A DNA stretch of 64,000 nt from Tessaracoccus bendigoensis DSM 12906 (GCF_900141915.1 NZ_FQZG01000014.1:1-64000), one strand, 5' to 3'; numbered from the stretch's first letter, positions 1 to 8,742 are shown. The notes: generated by a model not told the origin, from the sequence alone. Translations and numbers: made by a program.

Positions 1-3
1 TCT

Positions 4-191
4 CCAGGCAGCACGCCAACCCCAACCACCACCCAGACACTAGGCAGTGGCCGATACTCGACCCCAGACACACCAGAATCGACCACTGGCCGATTTTCCA
101 GGCAGCACGCCGACCCCAACCACCACCCAGACACTAGGCAATGGCCGATACTCGACCCCAGACACACCAGAATCGACCACTGGCCGATTTT
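4..191. repeat. 94-bp tandem repeat, two copies
   Basis: Two head-to-tail copies, 4-97 and 98-191, differ at only two positions (A/G at the 15th base, G/A at the 44th). Each copy contains the word TGGCCGAT twice, so there is a weaker sub-repeat inside. Bases 1-3 could be the end of a further copy cut by the window edge. The array stops 7 bp before the stop codon of pcp. No gene of its own is supported here; short open frames across it are low-complexity Pro/Thr-rich translations of the repeat. Confidence 0.9.
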
Positions 192-198
192 CCCAGTG

Positions 199-834
199 TC
201 AGCGGTGCTCGAGTCCAACAGCCACGCACCTCACCACGGCGTCTAGGGCCAGGGCTAGGTCCTCGAACGTCATCTCCAGACTCCGACGCCCGGCCGCAGC
301 GTCGGTCTCGGCTCCCACCGTTGCCTCCCCAACATCGCGCACGGCAGGCACATGGATGAACCCGGCCGGGCCGTCGAAGAGCGTCAACACAGAGCGGAAG
401 ACGGTGTTGCACACGAACCTGCCCGCGTCCTCCGACCCCTCGGCCGGAACCCCGAGGGAGCGTACGGCGGCGACAATTCCAGCGACGTCGAGCCGCGTCT
501 CCAAGACGTCCGGGCCGCCGTCGATGGGGCCGTCGAGCATCGCCCCGTCATTGTCGGCGATCCGGGCGACACGCTCGTTCACCGCATGCCTCTCCGGCGT
601 GACGGCGACCCGGCCGCCCGCCTCACCGATGCACACCACGGCATCGGGCCTGTGCCCGCGGATGGCGTCGGCGAGCGCCAGAGGGGCGCGTTCGAACGAC
701 ACGGGCAGAATCTCTTTGACCAGTTCGACGGTCGGGTCGGCCCAACTAGCAGCCAGGCGGGCAACCGCTTCCCCGCTCGCGTTGACGGCGTCGCCCCCGA
801 AAGGCTCGAACGCGGTCACCAGCACTCGCGTCAT
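199..834 (-). CDS. pcp: Pyroglutamyl-peptidase I
   Basis: Cytoplasmic cysteine peptidase of family C15 that removes N-terminal pyroglutamate from peptides. The 211-residue product has the usual family length and starts with the typical VLVTAFEPFGG segment. The catalytic triad is visible: Glu81 in GEAGGR (many relatives have GQAGGR), Cys142 in RFVCNTVFR and His161 in GFIHVP. The start at 834 (MTRVLVTAFEPF) is preferred because homologues begin there; a GTG four codons upstream at 846 is possible. It lies downstream of the rplA terminator in the same direction, so it probably has its own promoter. The 94-bp repeat array begins just after its stop. Confidence 0.93.
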   Translation of the reverse strand: MTRVLVTAFEPFGGDAVNASGEAVARLAASWADPTVELVKEILPVSFERAPLALADAIRGHRPDAVVCIGEAGGRVAVTPERHAVNERVARIADNDGAMLDGPIDGGPDVLETRLDVAGIVAAVRSLGVPAEGSEDAGRFVCNTVFRSVLTLFDGPAGFIHVPAVRDVGEATVGAETDAAAGRRSLEMTFEDLALALDAVVRCVAVGLEHR

Positions 835-874
835 GCCAACCACCACCCGTCCTTGACGTCCAATGGCCCGGCCG

Positions 875-914
875 AGAAAAACAGTGGGCGGGCACCCGAA
901 GGTACCCGCCCACC
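875..914 (-). terminator. Rho-independent terminator after rplA
   Basis: Read on the minus strand, a 13-bp stem (GTGGGCGGGTACC paired with GGGTGCCCGCCCAC, one G:T pair) is followed directly by TGTTTTTCTC. It lies 20 bp beyond the rplA stop codon and ends the secE-nusG-rplK-rplA transcript before pcp. Confidence 0.88.
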
Positions 915-933
915 ATAGACCTTGCTCAGTCGA

Positions 934-1632
934 TCACTCAGCAGGCTTGGAGACGCCGGTGTCGACCAGGACGCTGGGGCTCATGGTCCCGGAGACCGCG
1001 ATCTTGCGGAGGTAGCGACCCTTCGAGGACGACGGCTTGAGACGCAGGATCTCGTCGAGGACGGCGTAGTAGTTGTCGATCAACTGCTGCTGACCAAACG
1101 ACGCCTTGCCGATGATGAACTGCAGGTTGGCGTGGCGGTCGATGCGGAACTCGATCTTGCCGCCCTTGATCTCGGAGACGGCCTTGGCCGTGTCCATCGT
1201 GACGGTGCCGGTCTTCGGGTTCGGCATCAGGCCGCGGGGGCCGAGGACGCGGCCGAGGCGACCGACCTTGCCCATCATGTCCGGGGTGGCGACGACGGCG
1301 TCGAAGTCGAGGTAGCCGCCGGCAACCTTCTCGATCAGTTCGTCGGTGCCGATCTCGTCGGCTCCCGCCTCACGCGCGGCCTCGGCCTTGTCGCCGGAGG
1401 CGAAGACGAGGACCCTTGCCGTCTTGCCGGTGCCGTGCGGAAGGTTGACCGTGCCGCGGACCATCTGGTCGGCCTTACGCGGGTCGACACCGAGGCGGAC
1501 CGCGACGTCGATGGTCTCGTCGAACTTCGCCGAGGTCATTTCCTTGATGAGGCGCAATGCCTCTTCGGGGGTGTACTGCTGGTCCGCGTCGCGCTTCTCG
1601 GCGTTCGAGCGGAAGACCTTGCTGTGCTTCAT
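934..1632 (-). CDS. rplA: 50S ribosomal protein L1
   Basis: Primary 23S rRNA-binding protein forming the L1 stalk beside the E site; in many bacteria it also represses its own operon. At 232 residues it has the normal length. It opens [15 protein letters not shown] and carries the typical internal [15 protein letters not shown] segment. It is the last gene of the secE-nusG-rplK-rplA run, 91 bp after rplK, and is followed by a strong terminator. rplJ and rplL are not next to it. Confidence 0.98.
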   Translation of the reverse strand: MKHSKVFRSNAEKRDADQQYTPEEALRLIKEMTSAKFDETIDVAVRLGVDPRKADQMVRGTVNLPHGTGKTARVLVFASGDKAEAAREAGADEIGTDELIEKVAGGYLDFDAVVATPDMMGKVGRLGRVLGPRGLMPNPKTGTVTMDTAKAVSEIKGGKIEFRIDRHANLQFIIGKASFGQQQLIDNYYAVLDEILRLKPSSSKGRYLRKIAVSGTMSPSVLVDTGVSKPAE

Positions 1633-1723
1633 GCTGGTTCCTTGTGTTCGGCCGGGCTCTCGGGCCCGGTCACCAGTTGTGGTGTGGGGAGCACTCCCCT
1701 GCCACGTGAGATTCTTCAGGTGG

Positions 1724-2152
1724 TCAGTCGACCGTGACGCCCATCGAGCGCGCGGTGCCCTCGATGATCTTCATTGCGGCCTCGACGTCGTTTGCGTTGA
1801 GGTCGGGCAGCTTGGTGGTGGCGATCTCGCGGACCTGATCCTTGCTGATCTTGCCGACCTTGGTGGTCAGCGGGTTGGCCGCACCGGAGCTGATCCCGGC
1901 GGCCTTCTTGATCAGTTCGGCGGCAGGAGGGGTCTTCGTGATGAAGGTGAACGTGCGGTCCTCGTAGATGGTGATCTCGACGGGGATGACGTTGCCGCGC
2001 TGGGATTCGGTCTGGGCGTTGTACGCCTTCACGAACTCCATGATGTTGACACCGTGCGGACCGAGGGCGGTACCGACCGGGGGTGCAGGCGTGGCAGCGC
2101 CGGCCTGCAGAGCGACCTTGACGAGGGCCGCTACCTTCTTCTTGGGAGGCAT
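1724..2152 (-). CDS. rplK: 50S ribosomal protein L11
   Basis: Binds the GTPase-associated centre of 23S rRNA and is needed for the stringent response. The start at 2152 ([12 protein letters not shown]) is chosen because homologues begin there and AAAGGA lies about 9 bases upstream; the open frame extends 20 codons further without support. The 142-residue product contains the canonical proline-rich linker [18 protein letters not shown] and a C-terminal RNA-binding domain ending [12 protein letters not shown]. It sits between nusG and rplA, the usual order. Confidence 0.98.
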   Translation of the reverse strand: MPPKKKVAALVKVALQAGAATPAPPVGTALGPHGVNIMEFVKAYNAQTESQRGNVIPVEITIYEDRTFTFITKTPPAAELIKKAAGISSGAANPLTTKVGKISKDQVREIATTKLPDLNANDVEAAMKIIEGTARSMGVTVD

Positions 2153-2214
2153 GGGTTTGGGTCCTTTACCTGTATGGGTGGATGCGTCGGCGGAAACCGA
2201 CGCAACGCACAATC

Positions 2215-3012
2215 TTAGACGACCTTTTCGACCTGCTTGAACTCGAGGTCGACGGGCGTCTCACGGCCGAGGATCTCGACGAGCGCACGGAGCCGCTGAT
2301 TGTTGGCGTTGATTTCGGTGATCGTGGCGTGCACGCCTGTGAAGGGGCCGTCTGTCACCATGACGGAGTCGCCGACGGCGAAGTCGACGACCTCTACCTT
2401 CCTCTTCCGCACCACGGCACCAGCCTGGGCGGCGTTCACCTTTGCGATGACGGAAGGGGTGAGCATGTGCACGACTTCGTCGATCGACAGCGGGACCGGC
2501 TGCTGGCCGTGTCCGACGATGCCGGTCACCGACGGCGTCTGGCGCACAAGGCTCCACGAATCGTCGGTCAGTTCCATGCGGATCAGCACGTAGCCGGGAG
2601 TCACACTGCGCGTGACGGTCTTTCGCGCGTTGTTTCGGACCTCCACGACCTCTTCGGTCGGGACGATCGTCTCGAAGATGTAATCCTCCATGTTGAGGCT
2701 CTGCGCGCGGGAGTCCACGTTCTGCTTGACACGGTTCTCCATGCCCGAATAGGTGTGGATGACGTACCAGTCGCCCCACTTGCCCTCGAGTTCCTCACGG
2801 AGCGCGTCGAGCGCCTTGGCTACGGCGTCGTCGTTGTCGAGGTCTTCTTCCTCGTCAGGCTCGTCCTCGACCAGCGGCGAAAGTTCGACGGCGTCGCCGT
2901 CGCCCTCTTCCTCGCCGAGGGCGCCCAGATCAATCTCGATGTCGTCCGACGGAGCCTCGGATTCGATGGCTCCGAGGTCGATCTCGAAATCCGTGTTGTC
3001 GGATTCAGTCAT
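2215..3012 (-). CDS. nusG: Transcription termination/antitermination factor NusG
   Basis: Binds RNA polymerase and couples transcription to Rho or to the ribosome. The 265-residue product has an NGN domain from about residue 85 ([15 protein letters not shown]) and a C-terminal KOW domain ([19 protein letters not shown]). An acidic N-terminal extension of about 80 residues carries an internal duplication of the motif EIDLGA. The start codon shares one base with the secE stop (TGATG), and GGGAGT lies just upstream, so translation is probably coupled to secE. Acidic extensions are common in actinobacterial NusG. Confidence 0.97.
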   Translation of the reverse strand: MTESDNTDFEIDLGAIESEAPSDDIEIDLGALGEEEGDGDAVELSPLVEDEPDEEEDLDNDDAVAKALDALREELEGKWGDWYVIHTYSGMENRVKQNVDSRAQSLNMEDYIFETIVPTEEVVEVRNNARKTVTRSVTPGYVLIRMELTDDSWSLVRQTPSVTGIVGHGQQPVPLSIDEVVHMLTPSVIAKVNAAQAGAVVRKRKVEVVDFAVGDSVMVTDGPFTGVHATITEINANNQRLRALVEILGRETPVDLEFKQVEKVV

Positions 3013-3569
3013 CAGTAACTCCCGAGCAGCTTGAGCAGACCCCAGCCGAAACCGAAGTCCAGCAGGCCGACGATGGCGATCATGATGAGCACGAAGATCA
3101 GCACTGCGCTGAACATGGAGGCGGTCTCCGGCCACGTCGGCCACACGACCCGCTTCAACTCCGCGGCGGACTGTGCGGCGAATTGCGCTGGATTGTGCGC
3201 CTTGTAGTGGTCCTCGTGGTCCTGGGTAGCCTCGCTACGCCTGCGCGTGCGGGTCTCCTTCTTGCGGACGGGGGCCTTGGACGTCTTCCGGACGATCGCA
3301 GCGGCGGCGGCTTCCCGCTCCTCGGCGGTGAACCCCTCTTCGAGTTCGGCGATGGTCTCATCGTCGGTGTCGGGGCCGATGGCAGGTGGGATCACCTCAA
3401 GTGCGTCCTCATCGCCAGCGACGGCAGATGAGGCAGCCTCCAGCGCCTCGGGATCTTCGATGTCGGCGGCGCTGAGCGTGTCCTCATCCGACTCGACGGC
3501 CGACTCGGCAGCGTCCGTCCCACCCTGCACGAGATCCTCGTGCTCGGCGTCGCGCGACTTGTCGCTCAC
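3012..3569 (-). CDS. secE: Preprotein translocase subunit SecE
   Basis: Clamp subunit of the SecYEG channel. The C-terminal part has the SecE signature ELKRVVWPTWPE followed by one membrane helix (about residues 155-178). The start is taken as GTG at 3569 because GAAGGGAA lies six bases upstream; earlier in-frame codons would run towards tRNA-Trp. The 185-residue product is longer than the minimal 60-residue SecE owing to an acidic N-terminal tail of about 90 residues followed by a basic patch (KKETRTRRR). The gene overlaps nusG by one base and follows tRNA-Trp, the standard actinobacterial arrangement. Confidence 0.95.
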   Translation of the reverse strand: MSDKSRDAEHEDLVQGGTDAAESAVESDEDTLSAADIEDPEALEAASSAVAGDEDALEVIPPAIGPDTDDETIAELEEGFTAEEREAAAAAIVRKTSKAPVRKKETRTRRRSEATQDHEDHYKAHNPAQFAAQSAAELKRVVWPTWPETASMFSAVLIFVLIMIAIVGLLDFGFGWGLLKLLGSY

Positions 3570-3657
3570 GCTGCTTCCCTTCGCTTGACAAACAAAATGC
3601 CTCGCCGGCAGGCCGACAGGCGTGGCGAGGTAACCGACGAAAGCGCCGACCACCTAG

Positions 3658-3730
<73 letters not shown>

Positions 3731-3883
3731 TTTACCGACCATGCCCCCTTGTCCAGCGCCCATTTGAGCACGCTTCGACCTTGGCGACGTTTGCCGGTGC
3801 TCCCCAACTATAGGCGGTTTCCCGGCATGAGTCGAACCAGCGCTCAGGCACCGCGCAGCGCGTCGTCGGGTCACACTGGGTGC

Positions 3884-4486
3884 ATGCAGGTTTCCGATCG
3901 TGTAAGGGCGGCCATGGCCGCCACGCCGAGAGCCGCGCATCTTCCCGACTCCCAGCGCCACCTCGCGTCTCTCGACATGGCATTGCCGCTGTTCAGGGGC
4001 GCGACGAACTCCCAGCCTTCGACGGTTGCCCGGATGCTGGACAGCTTGGACGTTCCGATCGGCGGCAGGGTCCTCGACGTCGGTGCCGGTTCCGGCTGGA
4101 CGACCGCGCTTCTGGCCTGGCTCGTAGGGCCCACCGGTTCGGTGCTCGGCCTCGAGATCGATGGGGAGGTCGCCGCCTGGGGTGCCGAGCGGCTCGGCCA
4201 CACCGGCCGCGTCTGGGCCCGGTTGGAGGTCGCCGATCCGACGGTGCTGGGTTGCCCCGGCGAGGCGCCCTTCGACCGGATTCTGGTCTCTGCGATGGCC
4301 TCACACCTCCCGGAGCAACTCACCGCCCAATTATCGGACGAGGGGGTGCTGGTGATCCCGGTCGACGGGCAGCTGTGGACGGTGCGTCGATCGGGCTCTG
4401 GCCTGGACGTCACCCGGTCGGGTGCCTACGTGTTCGTCCCGCTGATCGAACCGGGCGACCCTACCGGCGCCGTCCGGGAACAGTAG
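3884..4486 (+). CDS. Protein-L-isoaspartate O-methyltransferase-like SAM methyltransferase
   Basis: Rossmann-fold methyltransferase of 200 residues that resembles PCMT enzymes, which repair isoaspartyl residues. The SAM-binding motif VLDVGAGSGWTTALLAWLVG, an acidic end of strand 2 (VLGLEID) and the later FDRILVSAMASHLPEQL segment fit the family; the MLDSLDVPIGGRVLDVG stretch is also PCMT-like. The usual substrate-loop motif is only loosely kept, so the substrate is uncertain. The ATG at 3884 lacks a strong Shine-Dalgarno (only CTGGG), so the message may be leaderless. The gene is divergent from tRNA-Trp and 10 bp upstream of the amidohydrolase gene, probably in one transcript. Confidence 0.75.
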   Translation: MQVSDRVRAAMAATPRAAHLPDSQRHLASLDMALPLFRGATNSQPSTVARMLDSLDVPIGGRVLDVGAGSGWTTALLAWLVGPTGSVLGLEIDGEVAAWGAERLGHTGRVWARLEVADPTVLGCPGEAPFDRILVSAMASHLPEQLTAQLSDEGVLVIPVDGQLWTVRRSGSGLDVTRSGAYVFVPLIEPGDPTGAVREQ

Positions 4487-4496
4487 GCTCTCGGAC

Positions 4497-5660
4497 ATGA
4501 CCACCGAGCTGCTACGAGGGCTGCTCTCCGGGATCACGGATGTCCTCCCCGACGCCGCCGCACTGCGCCGCGTGCTTCATGCCGAACCACGGCTCAGCGG
4601 CCAGGAGGGCGACACCCGTGATGCCATGACCTCGTCGCTCGGTTGGCTGGACTGGACCCCGGTTGCGGCCACCGGCGCCTGGGGACGGCTCGGGCCGGAG
4701 GGCCCGGCGGTCGGCCTTCGAGCCGAGCTGGATGCGTTGCCGGTCGCTGAGTCGACCGGGGTACCCTTCGAGTCCCGCATCCCGGGCGTGATGCACGCCT
4801 GTGGACATGACGTGCACCTGGCCGCATTGTGGTCCGTCCTGACGGCGGCGCGGAGGCTCACGCTCCCCGCTGCGATGGTGCCGATCCTGCAGCCACGCGA
4901 GGAGATCACGCCACCGGGTGCCGCCGATGTCGTGGCCTCGGGGCTCCTCGACCACCAATCCATCGAGGCCATGATCGGCGTGCACGTCCAGCCGGCGATC
5001 GACGCCGGAGTCGTGTCGACGGGCGCCGGCGCCGTCAACGCCGCCTACGACTCGTTCGAGATCGTCGTGTCGGGCACCCCTGCGCATGGCGCCTATCCGC
5101 ACCTGGGCGTCGATCCGATCACCACGCTCGCCGCGATCATCGGGGAGGTTTCATCCCTGCCTTCCCGTCTCATCAACCCCACGCACGCGACGGTGGTCTC
5201 ATTCGGCCAGATCCAGGGCGGCACGGCCCCGAACGTGATTCCCGACTCCGCCGTCTGCCGGGGCTCCATCCGCGCCTTCCACGAGTCCGACAGGTCACTG
5301 TTGCAGGAGGCCATCGCCAGGACCGCGGAGGGCGTGGCAACGGGCCGCGGTGCCGCTGCGAGCGTGCAGATCATCACCGGGGGGCCGGCGCTGATCAACG
5401 ACCCCGGTCTGGCACGGCGGACCGATCATCACCTGACTTCGGTGGGGCTGACCGTGGCAGAGACACCTTTCCGATCATGCGGGTCGGACGACTTCTCCGA
5501 GTACGGCGCCTCGGCGGCCTCCCTGATGTGCTTCGTGGGTACCGGCCGGGTCAACGGTGTCGGCCTGCACCACGGGGCCTATCTGCCCGGGCGCGACGCC
5601 TTGGAGTTGGCCGCACGCGCCTTTGCCTGCGGTTACGCGGCCGCCGTCGACGCACTCTAG
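4497..5660 (+). CDS. M20 family amidohydrolase / peptidase (M20D-like)
   Basis: Predicted metal-dependent hydrolase of N-acyl amino acids or related amides. The 387-residue product has the family's LRAELDALPVAE stretch, the metal-binding motif HACGHDVH (residues 100-107) and the catalytic pair EEI at about 133-135. A dimerisation domain follows (GTPAHGAYPHLGVDP), then the metal site GSDDFSEYG. It probably follows the methyltransferase gene in one transcript. Its TAG stop overlaps the TAG stop of the convergent glucosaminidase gene inside the palindrome CTAG. The exact substrate cannot be read from sequence. Confidence 0.9.
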   Translation: MTTELLRGLLSGITDVLPDAAALRRVLHAEPRLSGQEGDTRDAMTSSLGWLDWTPVAATGAWGRLGPEGPAVGLRAELDALPVAESTGVPFESRIPGVMHACGHDVHLAALWSVLTAARRLTLPAAMVPILQPREEITPPGAADVVASGLLDHQSIEAMIGVHVQPAIDAGVVSTGAGAVNAAYDSFEIVVSGTPAHGAYPHLGVDPITTLAAIIGEVSSLPSRLINPTHATVVSFGQIQGGTAPNVIPDSAVCRGSIRAFHESDRSLLQEAIARTAEGVATGRGAAASVQIITGGPALINDPGLARRTDHHLTSVGLTVAETPFRSCGSDDFSEYGASAASLMCFVGTGRVNGVGLHHGAYLPGRDALELAARAFACGYAAAVDAL

Positions 5661-6733
5661 CCGATGAGCCTGGCCCACGTGAGACTGTCGACCCGGCCGG
5701 TCTCCTTGATCCGGTTGGCCTTCTGGAAGGCGCCTACAGCCTTGGTGGTGGCCTCGCCGAAAGAGCCCACGACGTCGACGTCGTGTCCCGCCTCGTTCAA
5801 CTCGCCCTGCAGCGCCGTCACCGCCGGCCCGCTGGAGCCCGCCTTGAGCGAGGGGAGGAGCTTCTCCCAGGTCTGGTCGTCCATGGTGCCGGTCGAGGTG
5901 ATGCCCTGCTTCTTCTGGAAGCTCGACACGGCGGCAGCCGTCAGCTTCCCGTAGCTGCCGTCCGCCTCAAGGCCCGCCGCGTCGGCGGCGTTGAGCAGGA
6001 GTTGCAGGGTCTTCACGCCTTGGCCGCTGCTGCCAGACTGGTAAGCGGGGAAGTCGCCGCCGACCGCAAACCCGGTGCCTGCGTCGGAACCACCGCTCGT
6101 TCCCCCGTCTCCCATGCCTGACGGAAACCCGGAGCCGGCCCCGCTGAGGTTGTACCGATACAGGTCGTAGGACCTCATGATCGAGATCACCTGCGTGGCG
6201 TAGCTCGGATCCGTCGCATAGCCTCCCGAACGGACCTCGGTCACGAACTGGTCCGGATGGGCCTTGTATTCGAACGCCTTCGCGTAGCGCGACGCCGAGG
6301 TGAGCAGCCGACCGTAGTCCAGGATCGAGTCACCCCAACTGGCGTAGGTGCGGAACTCGTCGACGATGAAGTACTGGGCGCCGTCCGGTTTGTACTCGGC
6401 GGTCCTGACAGGGACGCAGCCGGTCTGGTAGGGAGACTTCGTCGAGGTGCACTTGATGTTGAACAAGGTGTTGACCTTGTATACCGTCTCGGTCGGCAGG
6501 CCCTTGTCGACGGTGTAATCACCTGCCATCTTCGAGCGCCCCCACCCGGTCTCCAGCGCCGCCATCCCGATCGCCACGGAACTGGGGATGCCGGTTTTGC
6601 GCTCATTCTCCTGCGCCGGTTTGACCAGCTTTTCGATGAACTCCGACTGCACGGAGGCGGTGGCTTGATTGGGCACGATGGCGGCGATGCCGAGCACGAG
6701 CGCGGCAGCGACCGCGACCTTGATCCAACGCAT
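5657..6733 (-). CDS. Secreted glucosaminidase with two peptidoglycan-binding domains
   Basis: Predicted cell-wall hydrolase of 358 residues. The N-terminal signal peptide (about residues 1-27, ending NQATAS) is followed by a GH73-type glucosaminidase domain with likely catalytic Glu61 in MAALETGWGRS. A Gly/Ser-rich linker leads to two tandem PG_binding_1 repeats, at about 230-290 (GVKTLQLLLNAAD...FQKKQGI) and 298-355 (AVTALQGELNEAG...FQKANRI). The ATG at 6733 is set by GGGAGGA seven bases upstream. It probably cuts septal or lateral peptidoglycan outside the cell. Its neighbour upstream carries MurB, so two wall-related functions are adjacent. Confidence 0.9.
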   Translation of the reverse strand: MRWIKVAVAAALVLGIAAIVPNQATASVQSEFIEKLVKPAQENERKTGIPSSVAIGMAALETGWGRSKMAGDYTVDKGLPTETVYKVNTLFNIKCTSTKSPYQTGCVPVRTAEYKPDGAQYFIVDEFRTYASWGDSILDYGRLLTSASRYAKAFEYKAHPDQFVTEVRSGGYATDPSYATQVISIMRSYDLYRYNLSGAGSGFPSGMGDGGTSGGSDAGTGFAVGGDFPAYQSGSSGQGVKTLQLLLNAADAAGLEADGSYGKLTAAAVSSFQKKQGITSTGTMDDQTWEKLLPSLKAGSSGPAVTALQGELNEAGHDVDVVGSFGEATTKAVGAFQKANRIKETGRVDSLTWARLIG

Positions 6734-6809
6734 TTGGACGTCCTCCCGGGGTCGGTGGGGGTGGGCCGAGGTTAGCGGGGTTCGGGGCTTGACTGTAAGT
6801 TTCTCAAGC

Positions 6810-8324
6810 TCAGCTTGAGGCTTCGGGAAGCTCAAGGCCGATCAGGTTCACCTCCGGCACCAGCGTCACCCCGAACCGCTCTGCGACACCTGCGCGGACC
6901 TGACCTGCCACCTCGACCAGATCGGCGGCGGAGGCCCCACCCCGGTTTGTCAACGCCAGCACATGCTTGCCCGAAAGGGCCGCCCGCGCATTCCCGTAGC
7001 CCCTGGAGAAGCCGGCGTGCTGGATGAGCCAGGCGGCGCTGGTCTTGACCCGGCCGCCACCGGCGGGGAACCGTGGCGCGTCGTCGGGAAGCGCACCCGC
7101 GGCGTCGGCGTCGAGGATGGGGTTGGTGAAGAATGATCCCGCGCTCCACGTGTCGTGATCGGACGGGTCGAGCACCATGCCTTTGCCCCGGCGGATCTCG
7201 AGGACCTTTTCGCGGACGAGCCGCGAATCGACCCTTGCGCCGACCTCGACACCGAGTCGGCCGGCGAGCTCGGAATAGGCGATGGGTCGACTGAGGTTCC
7301 CCAGGGTGAACTGGTATGAGACCTCAAGCACGACGTAGCGTCCCGGCTCCCGCTTGAAGCGCGACGTGCGGTACCCGAAGCCGCAGTCGACAACCGGGAA
7401 CGTCTTCTGGGCCCGGTCACGCCGGTCCCAGGTGCGCACCGAGGAGATGGTCTGTGCCACCTCCGCCCCGTAGGCCCCGACGTTCTGGATCGGCGTAGCA
7501 CCGACGCTGCCTGGGATACCCGAGAGCGTCTCGATCCCACACCATTCCTGCGCGACGGCGTGAGCGACGAAGTCGTCCCAGTCGACGCCCGCAGCCACCC
7601 GCACCGCGGCTCCGCCGCAGGCCGACACGTCCGCCTCGATCCCGGTGTTCGCTACCCGCACCACCGTCCCGGGGAACCCGGCGTCGGCTACAAGCAGGTT
7701 GGAGCCGCCGCCGAGGATGAGGACGGGGACGCCACGTTCGTCGCAGTCGGTCACGATCGAGATCAGTTCCGCCTCCGAACCGGCCACCACGAAACGGTCA
7801 GCCGCGCCGCCGACGCGGAGCGTGGTGTGGTCGCGCAGCAGCGGAGACGGGTCGATCGGCCTTCCGGTGGACGCCACCTCGAAGCGGTCGGCGCTACAGC
7901 TGGACAATGCTAACCTCCGCGCGGGGCTAACCTCCGCGCGGGCGGCCCCCAGGACGGCGTCGTCGCCGCAGGTCGCGGTGAGCGCGATCTTCGCGATCCC
8001 GTCTGCCACCTCGGTGACCTTGCCCGAGTAGACGACCTCGGTGCCGTCGTCGGTGTCGGGAACGACGACGGGGCGGGTGAAGCGGACGAAGTAGCTGAGC
8101 ACGCGGCCGGGGTCGCCAACGGCGTCCGTGACGAGCTTCAGGCCGGCGCCCATCGTCCACATGCCGTGGGCGACGACGCCCGGCAGCCCGATCGCGCGGG
8201 CATGCCGATCCGAGAAGTGAATCTCGTTGAAATCCGTCGACGCACCCGAATACCGCACGACGGTCGACCGGGTGACCTTGACCCTGAGTTCCGGTAGGAC
8301 CTGTCCGACTGTGAACTCAGGCAT
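6810..8324 (-). CDS. murB: MaoC-like hydratase fused in frame to UDP-N-acetylenolpyruvoylglucosamine reductase (MurB)
   Basis: A single 504-codon frame. Residues 1-133 form a MaoC/HadB-type hot-dog hydratase (FNEIHFSDRHARAIGLPGVVAHG holds the catalytic Asp/His region, with pieces such as DFNEIHFSD). From about residue 150 it is MurB, the FAD enzyme that reduces UDP-GlcNAc-enolpyruvate to UDP-MurNAc. Visible MurB motifs are LGGGSNLLVAD, GSVGATPIQNVGAYGAE, the SAGSFFTNP serine loop and the C-terminal VPEVNLIG with its glutamate. The start at 8324 has AGGAGAG upstream. The join falls on a perfect 17-bp tandem duplication (7909-7942). Removing one copy would end MaoC at a TAG (7896-7894) after EVSIVQL. 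MurB would then start at TTG 7907, preceded by GGAGG at ideal spacing. MurB may therefore still be made alone (365 residues) as well as fused. Confidence 0.88.
   Translation of the reverse strand: MPEFTVGQVLPELRVKVTRSTVVRYSGASTDFNEIHFSDRHARAIGLPGVVAHGMWTMGAGLKLVTDAVGDPGRVLSYFVRFTRPVVVPDTDDGTEVVYSGKVTEVADGIAKIALTATCGDDAVLGAARAEVSPARRLALSSCSADRFEVASTGRPIDPSPLLRDHTTLRVGGAADRFVVAGSEAELISIVTDCDERGVPVLILGGGSNLLVADAGFPGTVVRVANTGIEADVSACGGAAVRVAAGVDWDDFVAHAVAQEWCGIETLSGIPGSVGATPIQNVGAYGAEVAQTISSVRTWDRRDRAQKTFPVVDCGFGYRTSRFKREPGRYVVLEVSYQFTLGNLSRPIAYSELAGRLGVEVGARVDSRLVREKVLEIRRGKGMVLDPSDHDTWSAGSFFTNPILDADAAGALPDDAPRFPAGGGRVKTSAAWLIQHAGFSRGYGNARAALSGKHVLALTNRGGASAADLVEVAGQVRAGVAERFGVTLVPEVNLIGLELPEASS
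7909..7942. repeat. Perfect 17-bp tandem duplication at the MaoC-MurB junction
   Basis: GCTAACCTCCGCGCGGG occurs twice with no mismatch (7909-7925 and 7926-7942). On the minus strand each copy contains GGAGG, so a putative MurB Shine-Dalgarno is also doubled. Since 17 is not a multiple of three, the extra copy shifts frame and bypasses the likely ancestral MaoC stop. Confidence 0.97.
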
Positions 8325-8742
8325 CGGCCTCTCCTGTCGTGTGCATGAGCGTGGACCGGGCCTCGCAGACGGTCTCATCGTCGACGGTGAGGTCCACGAG
8401 GATGGTGACCATGTCGAGGTTGCCCCGGTTGCGGACCTTCTCGATGCTCAGCGTCGCCACCACCGCGTCGCCTGGGCGCAGCGGCCCGCGGAACACGAAC
8501 CCCTGATCGCCGTGCATGGTCCGGTTCAGGGCCAGACCGAGTTCCTCGTCCCCGAACAACGCGTCCCAGGCCTGGGCCGCGATCACGGCGGCGAAGGTCG
8601 GCGGCGCGATCGGCGTCGAACCGAAGTAGGCCGGATTGTCGTCGCAGATCGCGCGCGCAAACTCCGCGATCTTTGCGTGGCTGACGACGTAGGGCGGCGC
8701 GGGTGGGTACCGGCGACCAACGTGCTCGGGCGTGATGGGCAT
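8317..8742 (-). CDS. MaoC/FAS1-type dehydratase N-terminal domain protein (HadA-like)
   Basis: A 141-residue hot-dog-fold protein. It resembles the non-catalytic partner subunit (HadA-like) of (R)-3-hydroxyacyl dehydratases: MPITPEHVGRRYPP, a long helix with ARAICDDNPAYF and HGDQGFVFRGPLRPGD. It overlaps the following MaoC-MurB frame by 8 bases, so it is probably coupled to it and forms a heterodimer with the MaoC half. Mycobacteria have the same rpmG-hadA-hadB order, where the proteins act in fatty-acid elongation; this organism's use is unknown. The start at 8742 fits homologues, and the frame further upstream runs into the terminator-like hairpin. Confidence 0.82.
   Translation of the reverse strand: MPITPEHVGRRYPPAPPYVVSHAKIAEFARAICDDNPAYFGSTPIAPPTFAAVIAAQAWDALFGDEELGLALNRTMHGDQGFVFRGPLRPGDAVVATLSIEKVRNRGNLDMVTILVDLTVDDETVCEARSTLMHTTGEADA

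Noticed and set aside
1632-1724. A riboswitch or leader element between rplK and rplA
   Set aside because: Only a short CCGGGC hairpin is visible and L1 autoregulatory sites cannot be recognised by eye here.
6810-8324. Calling murB a pseudogene because of the frame change
   Set aside because: The fused frame is open and every MurB motif is intact, and a separate start with Shine-Dalgarno remains.
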